Source: Aptenodytes patagonicus
Taxonomy: Eukaryota; Chordata; Aves; Sphenisciformes; Spheniscidae
Length of the DNA stretch: 64,000 nucleotides
Assembly (NCBI RefSeq): GCF_965638725.1
Contig: NC_134953.1
Span: 8,889,001 to 8,953,000, forward strand
Direction: 5' to 3'
This document shows positions 37,018 to 49,100 of this stretch, one piece after another (position 1 is the stretch's first letter; each line of letters starts with the position of its first letter). The translations under genes and the position numbers were made by a program. Under the pieces are notes generated by a model that was given only the letters and a program-made list of their open reading frames with translations, was not told where the DNA came from and made no database searches.

Positions 37018-40000
37018 AAAATTTCATTATACCTGTATACTGTTCCTTTTTCTTATCCTGACACAAAGTCTATCAGCATAAATGCCAGCATAGGTATGTA
37101 TAGCCTGGCACTTTAATCTGGTGTATTTTCATTGAGATACGGTATCTAGTTCCTGAGAGGTCTTCAAACATTGCTGCCTCCTGACGTTTTCAATGTTGCA
37201 ATTAATAATAAAACTTTTTGTTATTATTGCAAGTTTATTGAGTTAAAAGACTGCTGACATAGATCACAGTCAGGTGACAAACTTTATTTTTAAGGTTTGC
37301 AATTCAAAGCTCTCATAAGCTAGCATCCTTGGGAGGCTGGAATCAACTGTCTCGTTATCTCCTTCCCACCATTTGTCAGCTTATATGTTTGACAGCTCTG
37401 TTGCCTCTGAACAGTCAGTATTTTTGCTGTCCGTGTGATTGTTTTCATGCTTCAGGAGGACATATGTGTATTTTAAGACTAGACTATGACTGTAAAACAA
37501 AAAATGGTTCCAAAATTTTGGAATATTATATAAGCAAAGCTAGTAGCTTATATAATTTCCCCCCTAAATGTTCTAAAAGTCCCTTTAATGCAGTCTTAAT
37601 GCTGAGTCGAGTTGACCATCTAAAATATTTCCATATCCTGGTTTCAGCTAGAGAATATGATAAATTTCTCTGATTTGTCTCCCCAGGTAATAAACAAAAG
37701 AGCTCTTGATACTGCATGTCTTAAAACAAGCCTGTTGTAAATAACGGATGTGGTTAATATAAGACAGAAGTGTCCTTAGATGCCAAAAGATTTAATACGT
37801 AGGATGAATCTAGTTGCAGTTATTTTAGATGAAATTGGGTTGTTCTGGAAAAATATTGTCTGTTTACGTCTAGTTTGAAATGAAATTAGCAATTGTTTGT
37901 TCTTAAAGATGATACATAAAATGTGATGTCTGTGATCAAATACACTTGATCCCAAATGCAAGGTGTCTAAGGGAAATGAAACAGCCAAGCTTAGATTCAG
38001 TCTCTCCAGTGATCCTCTATAAAACTGAACACTAAATATTTCTGTTGTGCCCAGTCTTCACATGATAGACTCAATGAGAATTTCTACCCCACGTTTTTGA
38101 GGGATTCTTCCACCTCAGTTTCCGCCACCACGCCCCATTTGGCATTCAAAGCCAAATCAAACACCCAAACAAGGATGCCTAGGACATATTTGTGAAGAAT
38201 CACGATTGTAAAATGACAGCTAAGATCCTTCCAGAAATAAAGCAGAAGCTGTTAACCACATAAGGAGGTAAAAATGTCTTCCCACTTGAGTGATGGCACT
38301 TGAATTCTGTCACTGATTTAAGTCTGATAGTTTCTCTCATTTTTCTGGAAGATTATTAGTCAGAATAATTTCTGAGACAAATCAATTCATTTTTGAATGG
38401 CAGCTACTTAAAGCTGCTTGTTGTCCTGCAATGTTGGCTCAGGTTCTGGCTAGCAAGTTCTAGAGCAAAATACAACTGAGATGGTCAAGGGTACCTGTTC
38501 AAGGCAGTTCTTCCTGTGGCTGGGGCTGCTATTATAGCATGTAAGCATGTTTAAAAAAAAAAGTTACCCAACCACACCAATTTGCAGTATGTCAGACTTT
38601 GCAGGTGCATTTGAAGATGAAGGAGTTGGAACAGTAGTGAAGATTTTTTTATCGTGCATGCTGATGTGCTGTAGTAATGCCGAGTACATGCTGTGACCTT
38701 CATGGAACAGCTGCAATTTCAACAGCTGTAGTGATGTTCTGATTTATGTCACTTGGGGATGTTTTGTTTTAACTTAGGCTAAAGTTTTGTGCCACAACAC
38801 AAGGAAATTCAGGGAAGAATTAGTAAGTGGTCGTTCTTAATTACTGCTTCTGAAGTTATGAATATACTGAATTTAGAACATCTGAGCTGTGACTAGCAGA
38901 GATACTTCGCTTCATTGCTAATAAATGATGAAACTGCCTGTGGATGTTTTTTATCTGTAAATGTGTCCATCTGGTTTTCTGGAATTATACTGTCACCAAA
39001 CAGGCATCAGATCCTAAAATGCATAAGCCCATGACTGGCAAAGTCTGGTGGTTGCCTGTGATTTTCAGCTTCTTTTGTGATTGCCTCCTTATGATAATAC
39101 TGTGCTTTGGAAGGTTTTATCACACCCAGAGGCCTCCAGCTTGAAACATACTGAGATAATTCATGCGTATGATGCCAAGTCATAGCATTACGTACAAAAC
39201 ACTTTCCAGTTATTCAGTAGAGAAGTAATGTTTCCACTATCCAATTGGGGATAATAATTTTACTCTCTTGCCAGTTGCACATGTTATTAATTGAAAATAT
39301 TTTGCCCAGTGGGACATGGAAGCAATTAATTTGATTCTAGTTCTGTCTGGAATATTATTGTGTTAAGAGTCACTGAAAAGTTTGCTCAAAACTTTTTATA
39401 GTTATTAGTCTACCACTAAGAGGTTTGCCTTTAATTGTGAATTCAGAAATCCAGATCATTTTCTCTCAGAGGAGCCATTTTTTTAAAGCCGCTTTTTAAA
39501 AAGATGGTTAAATTGTGTAATACTATTTCTAAACTTCCCTGTGGTGTCTGTATTTTCATGTAGTCATCTCAGTCACCGAGCATGTTCATTTATTTCATCA
39601 TAAAACAGGGAACCTGAGATTAGATGATTTCTCAAAATCTCTTTCAGTTTCATTGCAAGAGCCCAAAACAACTGGTTTATCTCTGTCTAAATTGTTCTGA
39701 AAAATTCCAGTGGAGGAGGTTCAGCGCAACTCCATGCCATTTCTTGTCATGCTTCACTACTCTTACCAGTAGAGTAATTTCATAGTACTTTGATTCAGGC
39801 TCCCTTCCTGCAACCAGGCTTATCGCTTCTCACCCTATCTCCTGTAGACACAGAGGACAGTTTATTCCCTTCTCTACCGCAGCCTTTTCCCCTTTGAAGA
39901 AAACGTCCCTTGTAGATTTTGCTTCTCTGGATAAAATAAACCAAATATTTTCAGTCCTTTCTCCTCCTCATGTTCTAGCCCACTGATCATTTTTGTTGTG

Positions 40001-41200
40001 TTCTCATCAGGAAGAATGAGGCTCAAAATGAGACACAGCTGAGCGTCTGTCTAGTCCCTAGGTTTACAAACTGTGCTCTGGTGTATGTGTCAGTATGTTT
40101 CCATTTTTTTACTCAATACTATTGACTTAAACCCAGCTTGTGGTCTGCTATGCCATCTGGATCTGCTTTAATACCAGTCGTCACTCATCTACATCTGTGC
40201 ATTTGGTTATTCCTGTTTGTCTTTATTAGCCTGTTCATTTCTGATAACTCCGGTTTGCTAAGTTCACTCTGAATTCTGCTTGAATGCTGGTATACTTGCA
40301 GTCCTTCGCAGCTTCAAATATCATCAGTGTATCCTAGCAGACGGATGCAGCCTAAATCTGAATGAGACAACTAGTTGGCTGTAGCTGTGGAGCAGGACAC
40401 AGGAATTGAGCATACTGCGCACACAGGTCTGCATATGTATTCATGCTTGACTTGTGGGTGTACATCTCATTTTACTGCTCATGAAGTACATAGCACTTGT
40501 TCCATAAACTTCTTACATTTTCCCTTCTTCAAGTTCCACTTCTTTCACTTGCCAAAAGGTTAAACAACACAACCCAAATTCTGCTCAGATTGCCCATTTG
40601 TGTAATTGCATGGGATGCAATGGATGTGGAAGGGGTATGCCAGACCAAGTTTGAACCCAGATTTGCTCATTAATGAATATGCATTGTTTCAAGTATGTCA
40701 CTTTTTTTACTTTGGCTTGAGGTGGAGGTATCTGAAACTTCAGATTGCAGGCTTGCTGAATGCAGAAAGGTTTGATTCTCTTTTCATGGATAAGCTCTGT
40801 TCTCATGTGCCCCAAAGCAAACGCTCTGGTTAAGTGTCAGAAGTGAGCCAAAGGCTTGGTGACCAAGTAGTCATATTCCTCTTTATTAGTTCAGGTTTCA
40901 ATATGCACAAACAAAATCCTCCCACACATACAATTCCACATGGAAGTGGTGTAACATATGCAACAAATAGGTGACTATATATCATGTTTCACCACAACTT
41001 AGTTTATTTAAAACAGATTTTATTTTCAAGCGCTTTGAGTCACATTTTAGTTTCATTTCCATGAAGAAAGCTTCAGCTATATAAGGTAAAGTGGTCTGTC
41101 CATTCAGAATGCATCACTTCCTTTTAAGAGCTGACAGGTTAAACTAGCTTCCTATGGTCTGGAGACATGAGACACTGCTTTATCCTCATTGCTTAATGTG

Positions 41201-41206
41201 TTTATT
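41201..41206 (-). terminator. AATAAA polyadenylation signal of the candidate exon
   Basis: The minus strand reads AATAAA here, about 40 bp after the stop codon of the candidate terminal exon at 41247-41369. A single hexamer is common by chance in AT-rich DNA; its value is only its spacing to that exon. Confidence 0.35.
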
Positions 41207-41246
41207 TTGTGGAAGTATTGAAGATAAGTAGGGCCTTGAGTTCATA

Positions 41247-41369
41247 TCAGTTATGGTCCGAAGGCTTCTGAGAGTATGATCTCTTCTCTTTGGCTGATGC
41301 CCATCTCTCAGCTGTTTCTAAACGCTTGTTGGACTCCCGTTCAACACCTTTCTGTTGCCTGCCACATAT
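41247..41369 (-). CDS. Possible orphan terminal coding exon, unknown gene
   Basis: On the minus strand a good 3' splice site (pyrimidine-rich tract then TTTCAG, ending at 41370) opens a 40-codon frame that ends with TGA at 41247-41249. Only this phase is open. The peptide starts ICGRQQKGVERES, continues with a highly charged, helix-like stretch containing AERWASAKEKR, and ends PSDHN. AATAAA follows about 40 bp downstream. This is the layout of a last exon, lying on the PLAU strand 3.5 kb beyond the PLAU poly(A) site. I do not recognise the protein and found no convincing upstream exon. The purine-rich strand would give a K/E/R-rich peptide by chance, so this is a weak call. Confidence 0.25.
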   Translation of the reverse strand: MCGRQQKGVERESNKRLETAERWASAKEKRSYSQKPSDHN

Positions 41370-44300
41370 CTGAAATCAAGGAAGGATATGCTTAAGTAAG
41401 AGCAGATTTATGATATCAGGATTTGTCTTGCATGTATGTTAGTACCCACCAGATATCTAATATCTTCCAAAAAGGTTCCCTCTCTAGTATTTCTGTTGTC
41501 ATTCTGCAGTGGTGTTTGCCAAGCTCCATGCACAGTTCTCTAGGCTGCTTCTCTTCCTCCTCACCAGCACCACAACCTGGATTGTCTTCTGCTCACTCTC
41601 TGTAAAGAGGGAAAGAAAATGTTTCCTGTGGATTCTGTTGCAGGAAGAGCAAGTTTTGCAAAACAGTGCTCTCATCTTCTGCCCTTCTTTTTCCCAGGCT
41701 GACAACTAGCCAGCCAGATGATATTGTAGTTGTGGGGCGAAAGTCATGCAGAGAACATTGAAAGAGAGTATATGAAGTATTATAGCAGCCAAAGCAGAGA
41801 TGTATGTACACTGTATGTTTGTTTAAAGATTTCATTTTTGTTGGGGCAGTTTATCTAACATAAACTAAAGAACAAATAAGATTGCACACCCAAAACAGCA
41901 TCTGAATTTCCTCTGCTCTCAAGATTCTCTCTTTATTCATACTTTCTCCAGAGCTTCCTAAATTTCAAAATGAAAGAGACCTAAATGCAAATTTTGTTTA
42001 TCGCTCCTTTTTCATTCTTACTTATATTCATAACGATGGGAATAAGTTGAAATTTAAATTGTATTGACTTTATTAATAGAAAAAGCCCATAGAAATCGAT
42101 TACAAATGTGCCGTTCATTACAATGATAATAATATGCAATCGCCCTGAAGATATTTATATTCTCCACCTGTTGGAAATCTGTTGACTTTAGTACTTTGAT
42201 AAATGTTTAAATGAAAGAAATACTGAAGTGAGAAAGCTGTAGCATCCCAAAAGACATGATTAAAACGTAATATATTTTTTGTCTAAAACTTTATTACCAT
42301 TGCTTACTTTGTGCCCTAAGTATTCTCTGCCAACACTGGTCAGGCTGGCCTGTTAGTTACTGTCTAGAAAAGCAGTGAAGAGGTGCCTTCCTTCTCTTCT
42401 TGCACAGTCTCCAGTCTCACAGTCTCTTGCAGGAGATCTCCAACTTGTTCTCTAGAAACAATGCAATTTTACCTCCCTGCACAAACTTTAATCAGCAGTC
42501 CACAAACAGCACGCTTTTGCCGAATAACTCTACCACACACGGTGGTAAACTCTACTAATAAATTTCTGTTTGCAGATCCCAACCACAAATTGTGTTGCCA
42601 AACAGTTCACGATCCAGTATTGTCGGTAATAATTTCGTGTGTAAGTAGTGCTTGCTGTCCCTGTACGAGACTGGGCTGTCGGCATGTTACTCACAGGACA
42701 TTTACATGGTTGTCAACTCTCCCTCCTCCTGACAAATCACACCCAGGCAGATCGGTGGGAGAAAGGAAGTACCGTCCCACCCATTTTACAGAAGGGAAAT
42801 TGAAGCACAAAGACATGTAACTTAACAATAACAGAGCTGGAAATAGTCCAGATGTTACATGCTTCAGTCTTGAGTCTAAAGGACAAGAAGACTTCATTAA
42901 GATTCTTATTCCTATCATTCCATCACCAATGTGCAAGTTCATGTACCCAGACTACAATAAGCTATGAGATGTAGCATGCTTCTCACAAATACCAGTGTGC
43001 TTTTTTGAAAGAGAAAATTTAGTTTATGCATTTTCCCTTGATTTTTGGGAGGATTGCTATAGTTGAATTTGTACCTGAGCAACTCTGGATTCACAGTTGC
43101 CTTCTATGAAGTGAAGACATCAATCAGTCTAACAATGAGTTCAGTTCATCTAGCTCATCTCTATTTGATAAAAAAAAAGGAAGCATAAGTTTTTCTCTCT
43201 TCAGAGATTTTTTACATTCTTTGGTGTGTATAACATGACAAAAAAACATTTGACCAAAATGTTATGATGAGTACTTTTTAAAAAGAGCCAATTCTGCTCA
43301 TTTGTAGTCAAAGCACTGCTTGTAGGTCACAACAAATTTCTTGCTCAAGACTCTTCCAAAATGTTTCTGAAATCTGTAGTCATTCATCATTAAGCAGCTA
43401 GCGACTGAGACCAAAAGGTTTGTATGAGAGCTCCATAAGGAATGATTGCACATACACATTTGATTTTTTTTCTGAATTCTTAAATGAACTATAACGAGAA
43501 AGTAAACATTAATATGGTCTGATCTACAAGAATCAGTTAAATTTTGTTAGCGGTCCTGTAATTTGACCCCAAATTCTGCATTTGTGAGAGGAGATGAATA
43601 ACTAACAAAACATTTGGGTACTAACTTTCTTTAAAATAGGCTAAAAAATGGCAAGCCAAATTGCTAGTCTGAGATCTTTTGACCAGTAACTACTGGAGTC
43701 TTGCTGGCTCGCTGTGTTACTTGGTTAGGACGGATGGGACTGCTAACTTCAGAAATTAGCCTGCTAATTAGTTCCATGATGGCCATTTCAGTGTAGGAAG
43801 TCATTTAGTGCTTGGCAGGATATTGTTATGATATGTGCAAGCCTTTTAGTTTCACAGTTACAAACGTCACACAAATATATGGCATCTTGATGCTACGATA
43901 CAAATTCTTCTCTGTAAATTTGCTATAAACACTGTTTATAGCAGTGTCACCGGTCTGTCTCATCTTATAGCTTCCTTAAAAGAAACAAAATCAAAGCAGA
44001 GCATGCTCTTTAGGATGTTGAAGTGATGCTAGGTTCTCACTGTGTTCCCTTAACCACCCAAAACGGAAGACTGAGATTATTTTCTGCCTTTGTCTGCCCA
44101 AAGAAAAGAACGTATCTTCAGCAAGGACTTACTTTGAGTTTAATTTTGCCCAGAATTGGAAATGCAGTTGGCTTTAAGTATTTCTTAGTTCTTAGCACTC
44201 TCTACTATGAATTGTGTTCTAGCTAAACTTCTTTCTTGAAAATGAAAATAAACTGAAATATAAATAAATCTTGCAGTTCAGATAGAATTTCTACTACCTA

Positions 44301-44904
44301 AGATTTTGCTTAGCAGTCCTTGAGGTCAACTTCAAATTACTGTCCACAAAAAAGTACTGAGGAAAGCTGAAACTATCACTTCCCTTTTAGCACCTTTCTA
44401 TGATATTTCTACATTGCATGCTTCCATGTGCAGTAGCATTTTAGTTAAGTTAGAGTGAACTTGTGAAACTAATCTCTTGATCCCCCCACCAGGTGATTTG
44501 GATCTTATTACAGAGCAGTTCTGCAGCATAAGAACTGTATTCCCTTAGGGGGAAAACATCCTAAAGAGGATGTTTTTGCTTTACAAGTTCACCTAATGTT
44601 CTGCAACCACTTAAGAATGGCTAGTCTACAAGGCTAGATAGGAGTCCTGAAGCACATGCAGCATGGATATTGGATCCTCAGCACCGTTGTTCATCCCATG
44701 CTCTAGGTCTTGCTAGTGCACACATAGTTTTCTAGCACTCTAGCCCAGAGCAGAGGACATTAATTTCTCATATGAAATGCTTTAGCGAACAGGAGGTTCA
44801 AACATTTATGTTTTACTAAGGGACATTATGGTTCAGATTAGAACTTAATAATAGCAGTCCTCTTCAAATCATACCCTCCCCCTTTCAAGAGAGGAAGAAC
44901 AGAC
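41370..44904. other. Intergenic DNA downstream of PLAU
   Basis: Unique AT-rich sequence apart from one MIR-like relic (42775-42840). The 145-codon plus-strand frame at 42383-42820 overlaps that relic and is not supported. A 10 bp-stem perfect hairpin (AAAACATCCT, 4-nt loop, at 44553-44576) lies about 350 bp beyond the PLAU poly(A) signal. A second short palindrome (CTATAAACA/TGTTTATAG, overlapping arms) lies near 43922-43941. Confidence 0.5.
42775..42840 (-). mobile_element. MIR/CORE-SINE relic
   Basis: The plus strand reads CCATTTTACAGAAGGGAAA, TTGAAGCAC, a GTAACTTAAC-like block and CAGAGCTGG in order. This is the reverse complement of the MIR core and 3' region, where the consensus runs CAGCTCTG .. 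AAGTTACTTAAC .. GTGCCTCAGTTTCC .. CTGTAAAATGGG. Only about 65 bp remain recognisable. Confidence 0.6.
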
Positions 44905-44925
44905 ACATAAGAATAACAGGGGCGT

Positions 44926-44931
44926 TTTAAT
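44926..44931 (-). terminator. PLAU: Likely PLAU poly(A) signal (ATTAAA)
   Basis: Minus-strand ATTAAA, the commonest variant of AATAAA, about 1.0 kb after the stop codon. It is followed by C/U-rich sequence including CTTCCTCTCTTGAAAG, suitable as a downstream element. No AATAAA was seen on the minus strand between the stop codon and this point. Confidence 0.55.
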
Positions 44932-44974
44932 GATTTTTTTTAACATCTAATACAAACAATAAGTTAAACACAGT

Positions 44975-44997
44975 AAAAATAATTAAATAAAGCTTGA
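44975..44997 (-). promoter_or_regulatory. PLAU: AU-rich element in distal PLAU 3' UTR
   Basis: The minus strand reads CTTTATTTAATTATTTTTACT, with a UUAUUUAAU nonamer-like core. AU-rich elements destabilise PLAU mRNA in mammals; a similar role here is inferred from family knowledge. Confidence 0.45.
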
Positions 44998-45711
44998 GGT
45001 TCCAGCCCTCATACAAATAATTCAAATCTATAAAACAAAGACAAGTTTAAAAATAAAACCAGCATAAGTCTTGGGAAAAGAGAAGTAGTTTCCGTATAAT
45101 ATCAGTTAAATGAATGGAAATAAAGTTCTGACTTTTGACATCTGCAGCATTCAATGGGTGCCGAGTCCTTAAATCCTCTCCTGGGTGCATAGGTACATGT
45201 AGAGAGATTGCACAATCAGACTTTTTAGTGGACCCAGACACCTTCAGATGTGACCTGGAAGTCCAGTCAAGTTTCCAGTTTGCCTTCTTGCAGCACAGTT
45301 CTTAAGTGGAATGCATTAAGAGTTCGTAATGCTGAGACAGCTACAGGTGCCATCCTTAAGATACTGCTATAAACCCAACATATAGTAATGAACCCCGTAC
45401 ACCAAGCATTGCCTCAGTCTAAGTAGACTTTGGTCCTTCTTCACACATTAGTGATAATAATGCCAATGCAGTTTCTTTCAGTTTCTGATGCAAAGCCTGA
45501 TCACCCTCTCAGTACTGGTCTTAACAGGTTAAGTTTCTAGGACTTGAATCTTAGCGTTGTTCAGTGTGATGAGGAAAGATTTTAGACTCAGGCCACGTAT
45601 AAAATGCATACTTGAGTTAAATAAGTTAAAGCTTTACCAATACTTCCAGACCAAACACTGGTTCATAAGTGGACAGGTAACTTGATATGCATAGTATCGG
45701 GCATGGGAATA

Positions 45712-45733
45712 CTCATTTAAATGTTAAATATTT
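45712..45733 (-). promoter_or_regulatory. PLAU: AU-rich element in proximal PLAU 3' UTR
   Basis: The minus strand reads AATATTTAACATTTAAATGA, two AUUUA pentamers within 20 nt, about 210 nt after the stop codon. Confidence 0.4.
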
Positions 45734-45938
45734 TAGCTTCCCATGGAGTGGTTTTCAGGTAATTCAGAGCAGTAAGATAATATATCAACCATCTGTCTAC
45801 CTCAGGAGCACTGATGTGAGTGGCAGACCACACAAGGATTTAAAAGGAAAGCCCCTCATGACATTCAGGACTTCATAGTGTCCTGGCATCAGTACAGGCT
45901 TAATCTTGTTCATCTGAGTCCAGATGTAGGAAAAAAGG

Positions 45939-46133
45939 TCACTTTGGTTCAGGGAGAAAACTACTCTTGGTGAGTACCGCATTCATATTGGAGTCAATCC
46001 AGTTAAGGTATTTAGTAACTCTGGTGTAAACGCCAGGCTTGTTTTCTTTTGCACAGCCATCTCCCCAGCTGACGACCCCATAAAGCGTCATCCTGCCATT
46101 GTGCTCACAGACCATGGGGCCACCGGAATCTCC
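45939..46133 (-). CDS. PLAU: PLAU exon 11 (last coding exon)
   Basis: Starts in phase 0 after TTGTCAG with GDSGGP, the catalytic-serine motif (Ser372), continues through VVSWGDGCA and NKPGVYTRV, and ends with a TGA stop at 45939. It encodes 64 residues, the C-terminal beta-barrel strand and helix, ending ...LPEPK. Confidence 0.96.
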   Translation of the reverse strand, partial: GDSGGPMVCEHNGRMTLYGVVSWGDGCAKENKPGVYTRVTKYLNWIDSNMNAVLTKSSFLPEPK

Positions 46134-49100
46134 CTGACAATGGAAAGAGAACATATTAGGCCATTTTCTACAGATGGAGCCTTCAGAACAAGGAGCCTGT
46201 GATTATTGTTTTTCTAGAGTGAAACAAGCTAGTAAATACCTATGAGCTAAAGTTTAGCTTTTTGAGTACACTGCATAGATGGAACAGAAGGCTCAGCATC
46301 TGCTGTGACGTGAACACTGTCTGTAAGGTAAGGAGTTCTCTAGTTCCCCCCTAGCAGGGCACAGAGAGAATAGTTACCTTGTACACAACACTACATCCTA
46401 GGTTTATAATCAGAGATATTAGGCTAGTGATATAAGGTCAAAGCCAACATGCCCAATTTTCATCACAGAATCAATTGTCTCCCTGTCCATAAGGTACTTT
46501 TACACTTAAGGACAACACTTGTTCTTTTTAGTGGCTCATATGGCCGCTCTGCCCAATGAAGTTGCAGGGAAGCAAATCTAGTTTTGAGGAATCTGTGGAG
46601 GGGCTCAGTGCCCCCCGGTAATTCACCTTTTATCCCTTTGCAGAGCTATAGTTAATGTTAAGAAAGTGCAAGCTGAGATTGGAATAGCTGCTGTATTCCT
46701 CTGTTACATATCTACTAGCCATTGCTTGAATAGATTGTAAGTAAGGCCTTCAGGAATAGCAATAGCTAAGATACTGCACTTCTTGCTCCTCCAAAAGAGG
46801 GTCTGGACTGGGGTAACACCTAACTCTAGGTCCCAACCTTCTTCCATATGTTTGGCCACACTATGAGTCAACTCCACTGGATGTACTAAATTCCTGCTAC
46901 ATAAAGAGATTCTTGACTAGTAGAATTACAAGATGCTACCAGCTGATCCATGTAGTGTACAAGCATTTAAAACAGTTTAGAAGATAAAACAAACCAGTTT
47001 TACCTTGCATGCATCAGTCATCCACGTGGGATCTCCAGCACAGACCATGTTGTCAGTAACTCTGGTACTGTCATAGTATTCACGTTTGCATTTTGTCTGT
47101 GATATTAATTTTACAGTGGCTGACATCAGTCTTTGAGCATAGTAAATGTCATCTGCAAACAAAAGATTATTTAACTATTTTCACCAAGAAAAAAAAAAAA
47201 ACAAAACACACTTTCAGCACTTAAAAGAAATTAGCATAACTATTCCAGTTCTGATTTGAGGCTCTTATTTCCAGCTTATGCAGTATTGGTTTACTTTTAC
47301 TGTTAATGAATAAGTTTTAAAGAGAAAAACAAGTGTTGCAAATGCAAACTATAAAGCTTGGTTTTTAGAGAGGAAGAGTTTGATAGTTTTTGAAGGAAGT
47401 TCTGCACAAATGCAATCCTTTGTTAATCCTCCAACACAGCTTTAATTTTTTCTACTCCTCACCACATCAAGAATGAAGAAATTGCTGGTTTACATCTTGG
47501 CTTACTTTGTATGATTGACAAGTGTGAGAAGCATCAGATAGGAAATGCCATGGACAACTAGAGAAAATGATAGCAAAGATCATCTTTGAGAGATGCACAT
47601 GGAGTACATAAAACAGAAAGGAATCTTTTAATCCTTTGCAGATCATGGTATAAAAACCATCCAGTTCCCACATTGTGCAAGTACAACTTTAAGAAGAGAA
47701 GTCATTCACTTACAAAAATCTTGTTTGCCGTAGCCAGATATTTCACACCGGGTATTGTCTCGCAAATAAAGGTTCTTCTCTGGCAAGCAGACTGTTCTGA
47801 CATATTTGGATTCTACTGCACACTGTCCAGAAGTTGTTCTTATCCTTATCAAAGCTAAGAAATGAGTCAGAAAAGATACAGTTAGATTTATAAAGCAAGT
47901 TTTTGCCCTCAAGTTCTCTGAGAATAGGAGTATTGGGTACAGTTAATAGGAATAGTTGCAATTACATTTAGTTCTGGTTACATACGGTTCCTCTCATTGC
48001 TTTTGGAATGACACTGCATCGTTTAGTAACAACAGAATTAATTTCCCAGCGCTAAAATTGGCAAACATTCCAACCTGAACTTCCTTCCTGGAAGGATAGG
48101 GGGTGGTAACTCAGAGAAGATTCCTCTGCAAGTGTATCTTCAGATGTTTTAAAACCTCAACCTCCTGCCTGGCTGTAGAGGGTGGCACCTGCTGCCCTGC
48201 TGAAGAGGGGGCAGTTTATAGTGTACTTCTCACCAGAAGGGCTTATGAAGCTATTCCTTGGGTCTTTTTCCTTAGCAGCGGGAATGTGGAATGGGTGGTA
48301 GACTTTTAAGTGTCAAGTGCAAGAGTGGCAAGTCTGTTCTGTGCGAGTTGCAAAAAAACCCATCTCTGACTTTGTTGGTTTAGGGATAGGCTTGCGAAAG
48401 CCAGAGAGACTTATGAAAGTCTGGATTAATTCAGGATAACCTTCAGCTAATGTGGTACCTGATATAGCATTCCCCTACTATATGATGAAACCTGCTGTGC
48501 GTGCATTTTTTTTCCATCATTTACTATACATACAGTGTGATCTCTGTAAACATAGAATAATGTCATCTCTACCCCACAAAATTCTGGGCCTACTATGCTC
48601 AAGGCAGAGCAACCATACTGCATGTATATAGGACGTCCTGCCCCATTCTGAACAGCTAGACCTGGTGCGCATGCATTTCTGCTGACAGGCAGCCCCCTCC
48701 AGTTAGGAAGATGGGAAGAATAAAATGCTGCCACCAGTGCTTATGGAAAAGCCATGCCTTGTACAGGTCAAGAGGTAAGACAGGCTTACAGTTGACTGTA
48801 TGCCAGGTAACGCATCTGACACGTGCCACAAACCAAATTTATACACGTGGAAAAATCTTGCTCAGCACAGGCCTAGTTCTCAGAAGCACCTAGTTCCTGT
48901 TCCCCTTCATCTCATCTCTGGTTCTACTTTTTTTAGAAGATTATGCCACAATTATGTAGCCTTCAGCTATTCCTCAGTGTTTTAAAGGCTCATATTAAGA
49001 TGACACTTACCAATATCATTCTCATTGCCACCTGTGTCATCTGTAAAGCGAGGGTGAGAGATGATGTCATCGACCATGAATACTTGTTCCTTATCATCAG

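Larger units (their letters stand above)
35418..41200. other. Intergenic DNA with a few small repeats
   Basis: No gene is supported. The region contains two similar 28 bp CTCF-like blocks (35847-35874 and 36094-36121), an (AT)n microsatellite (36804-36824) and a 22 bp tandem duplication (36973-37017). CpG content declines away from the island at 34.8 kb. The remaining sequence is unique AT-rich DNA. Confidence 0.5.
44905..45938 (-). other. PLAU: PLAU 3' untranslated region
   Basis: Runs from the stop codon to about 15-25 nt beyond the ATTAAA signal at 44926-44931, giving roughly 1 kb. This is close to the length of the mammalian PLAU 3' UTR as I know it. Two AU-rich patches contain AUUUA pentamers: near 45712-45733 and near 44975-44997. 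No other coding frame of note overlaps it. The exact cleavage site is inferred. Confidence 0.65.

Noticed and set aside
42383..42820. 145-codon plus-strand frame
   Set aside because: Overlaps an antisense MIR relic, Cys/Ser/Thr-rich without a domain, and the apparent splice-like motifs within it are unsupported.
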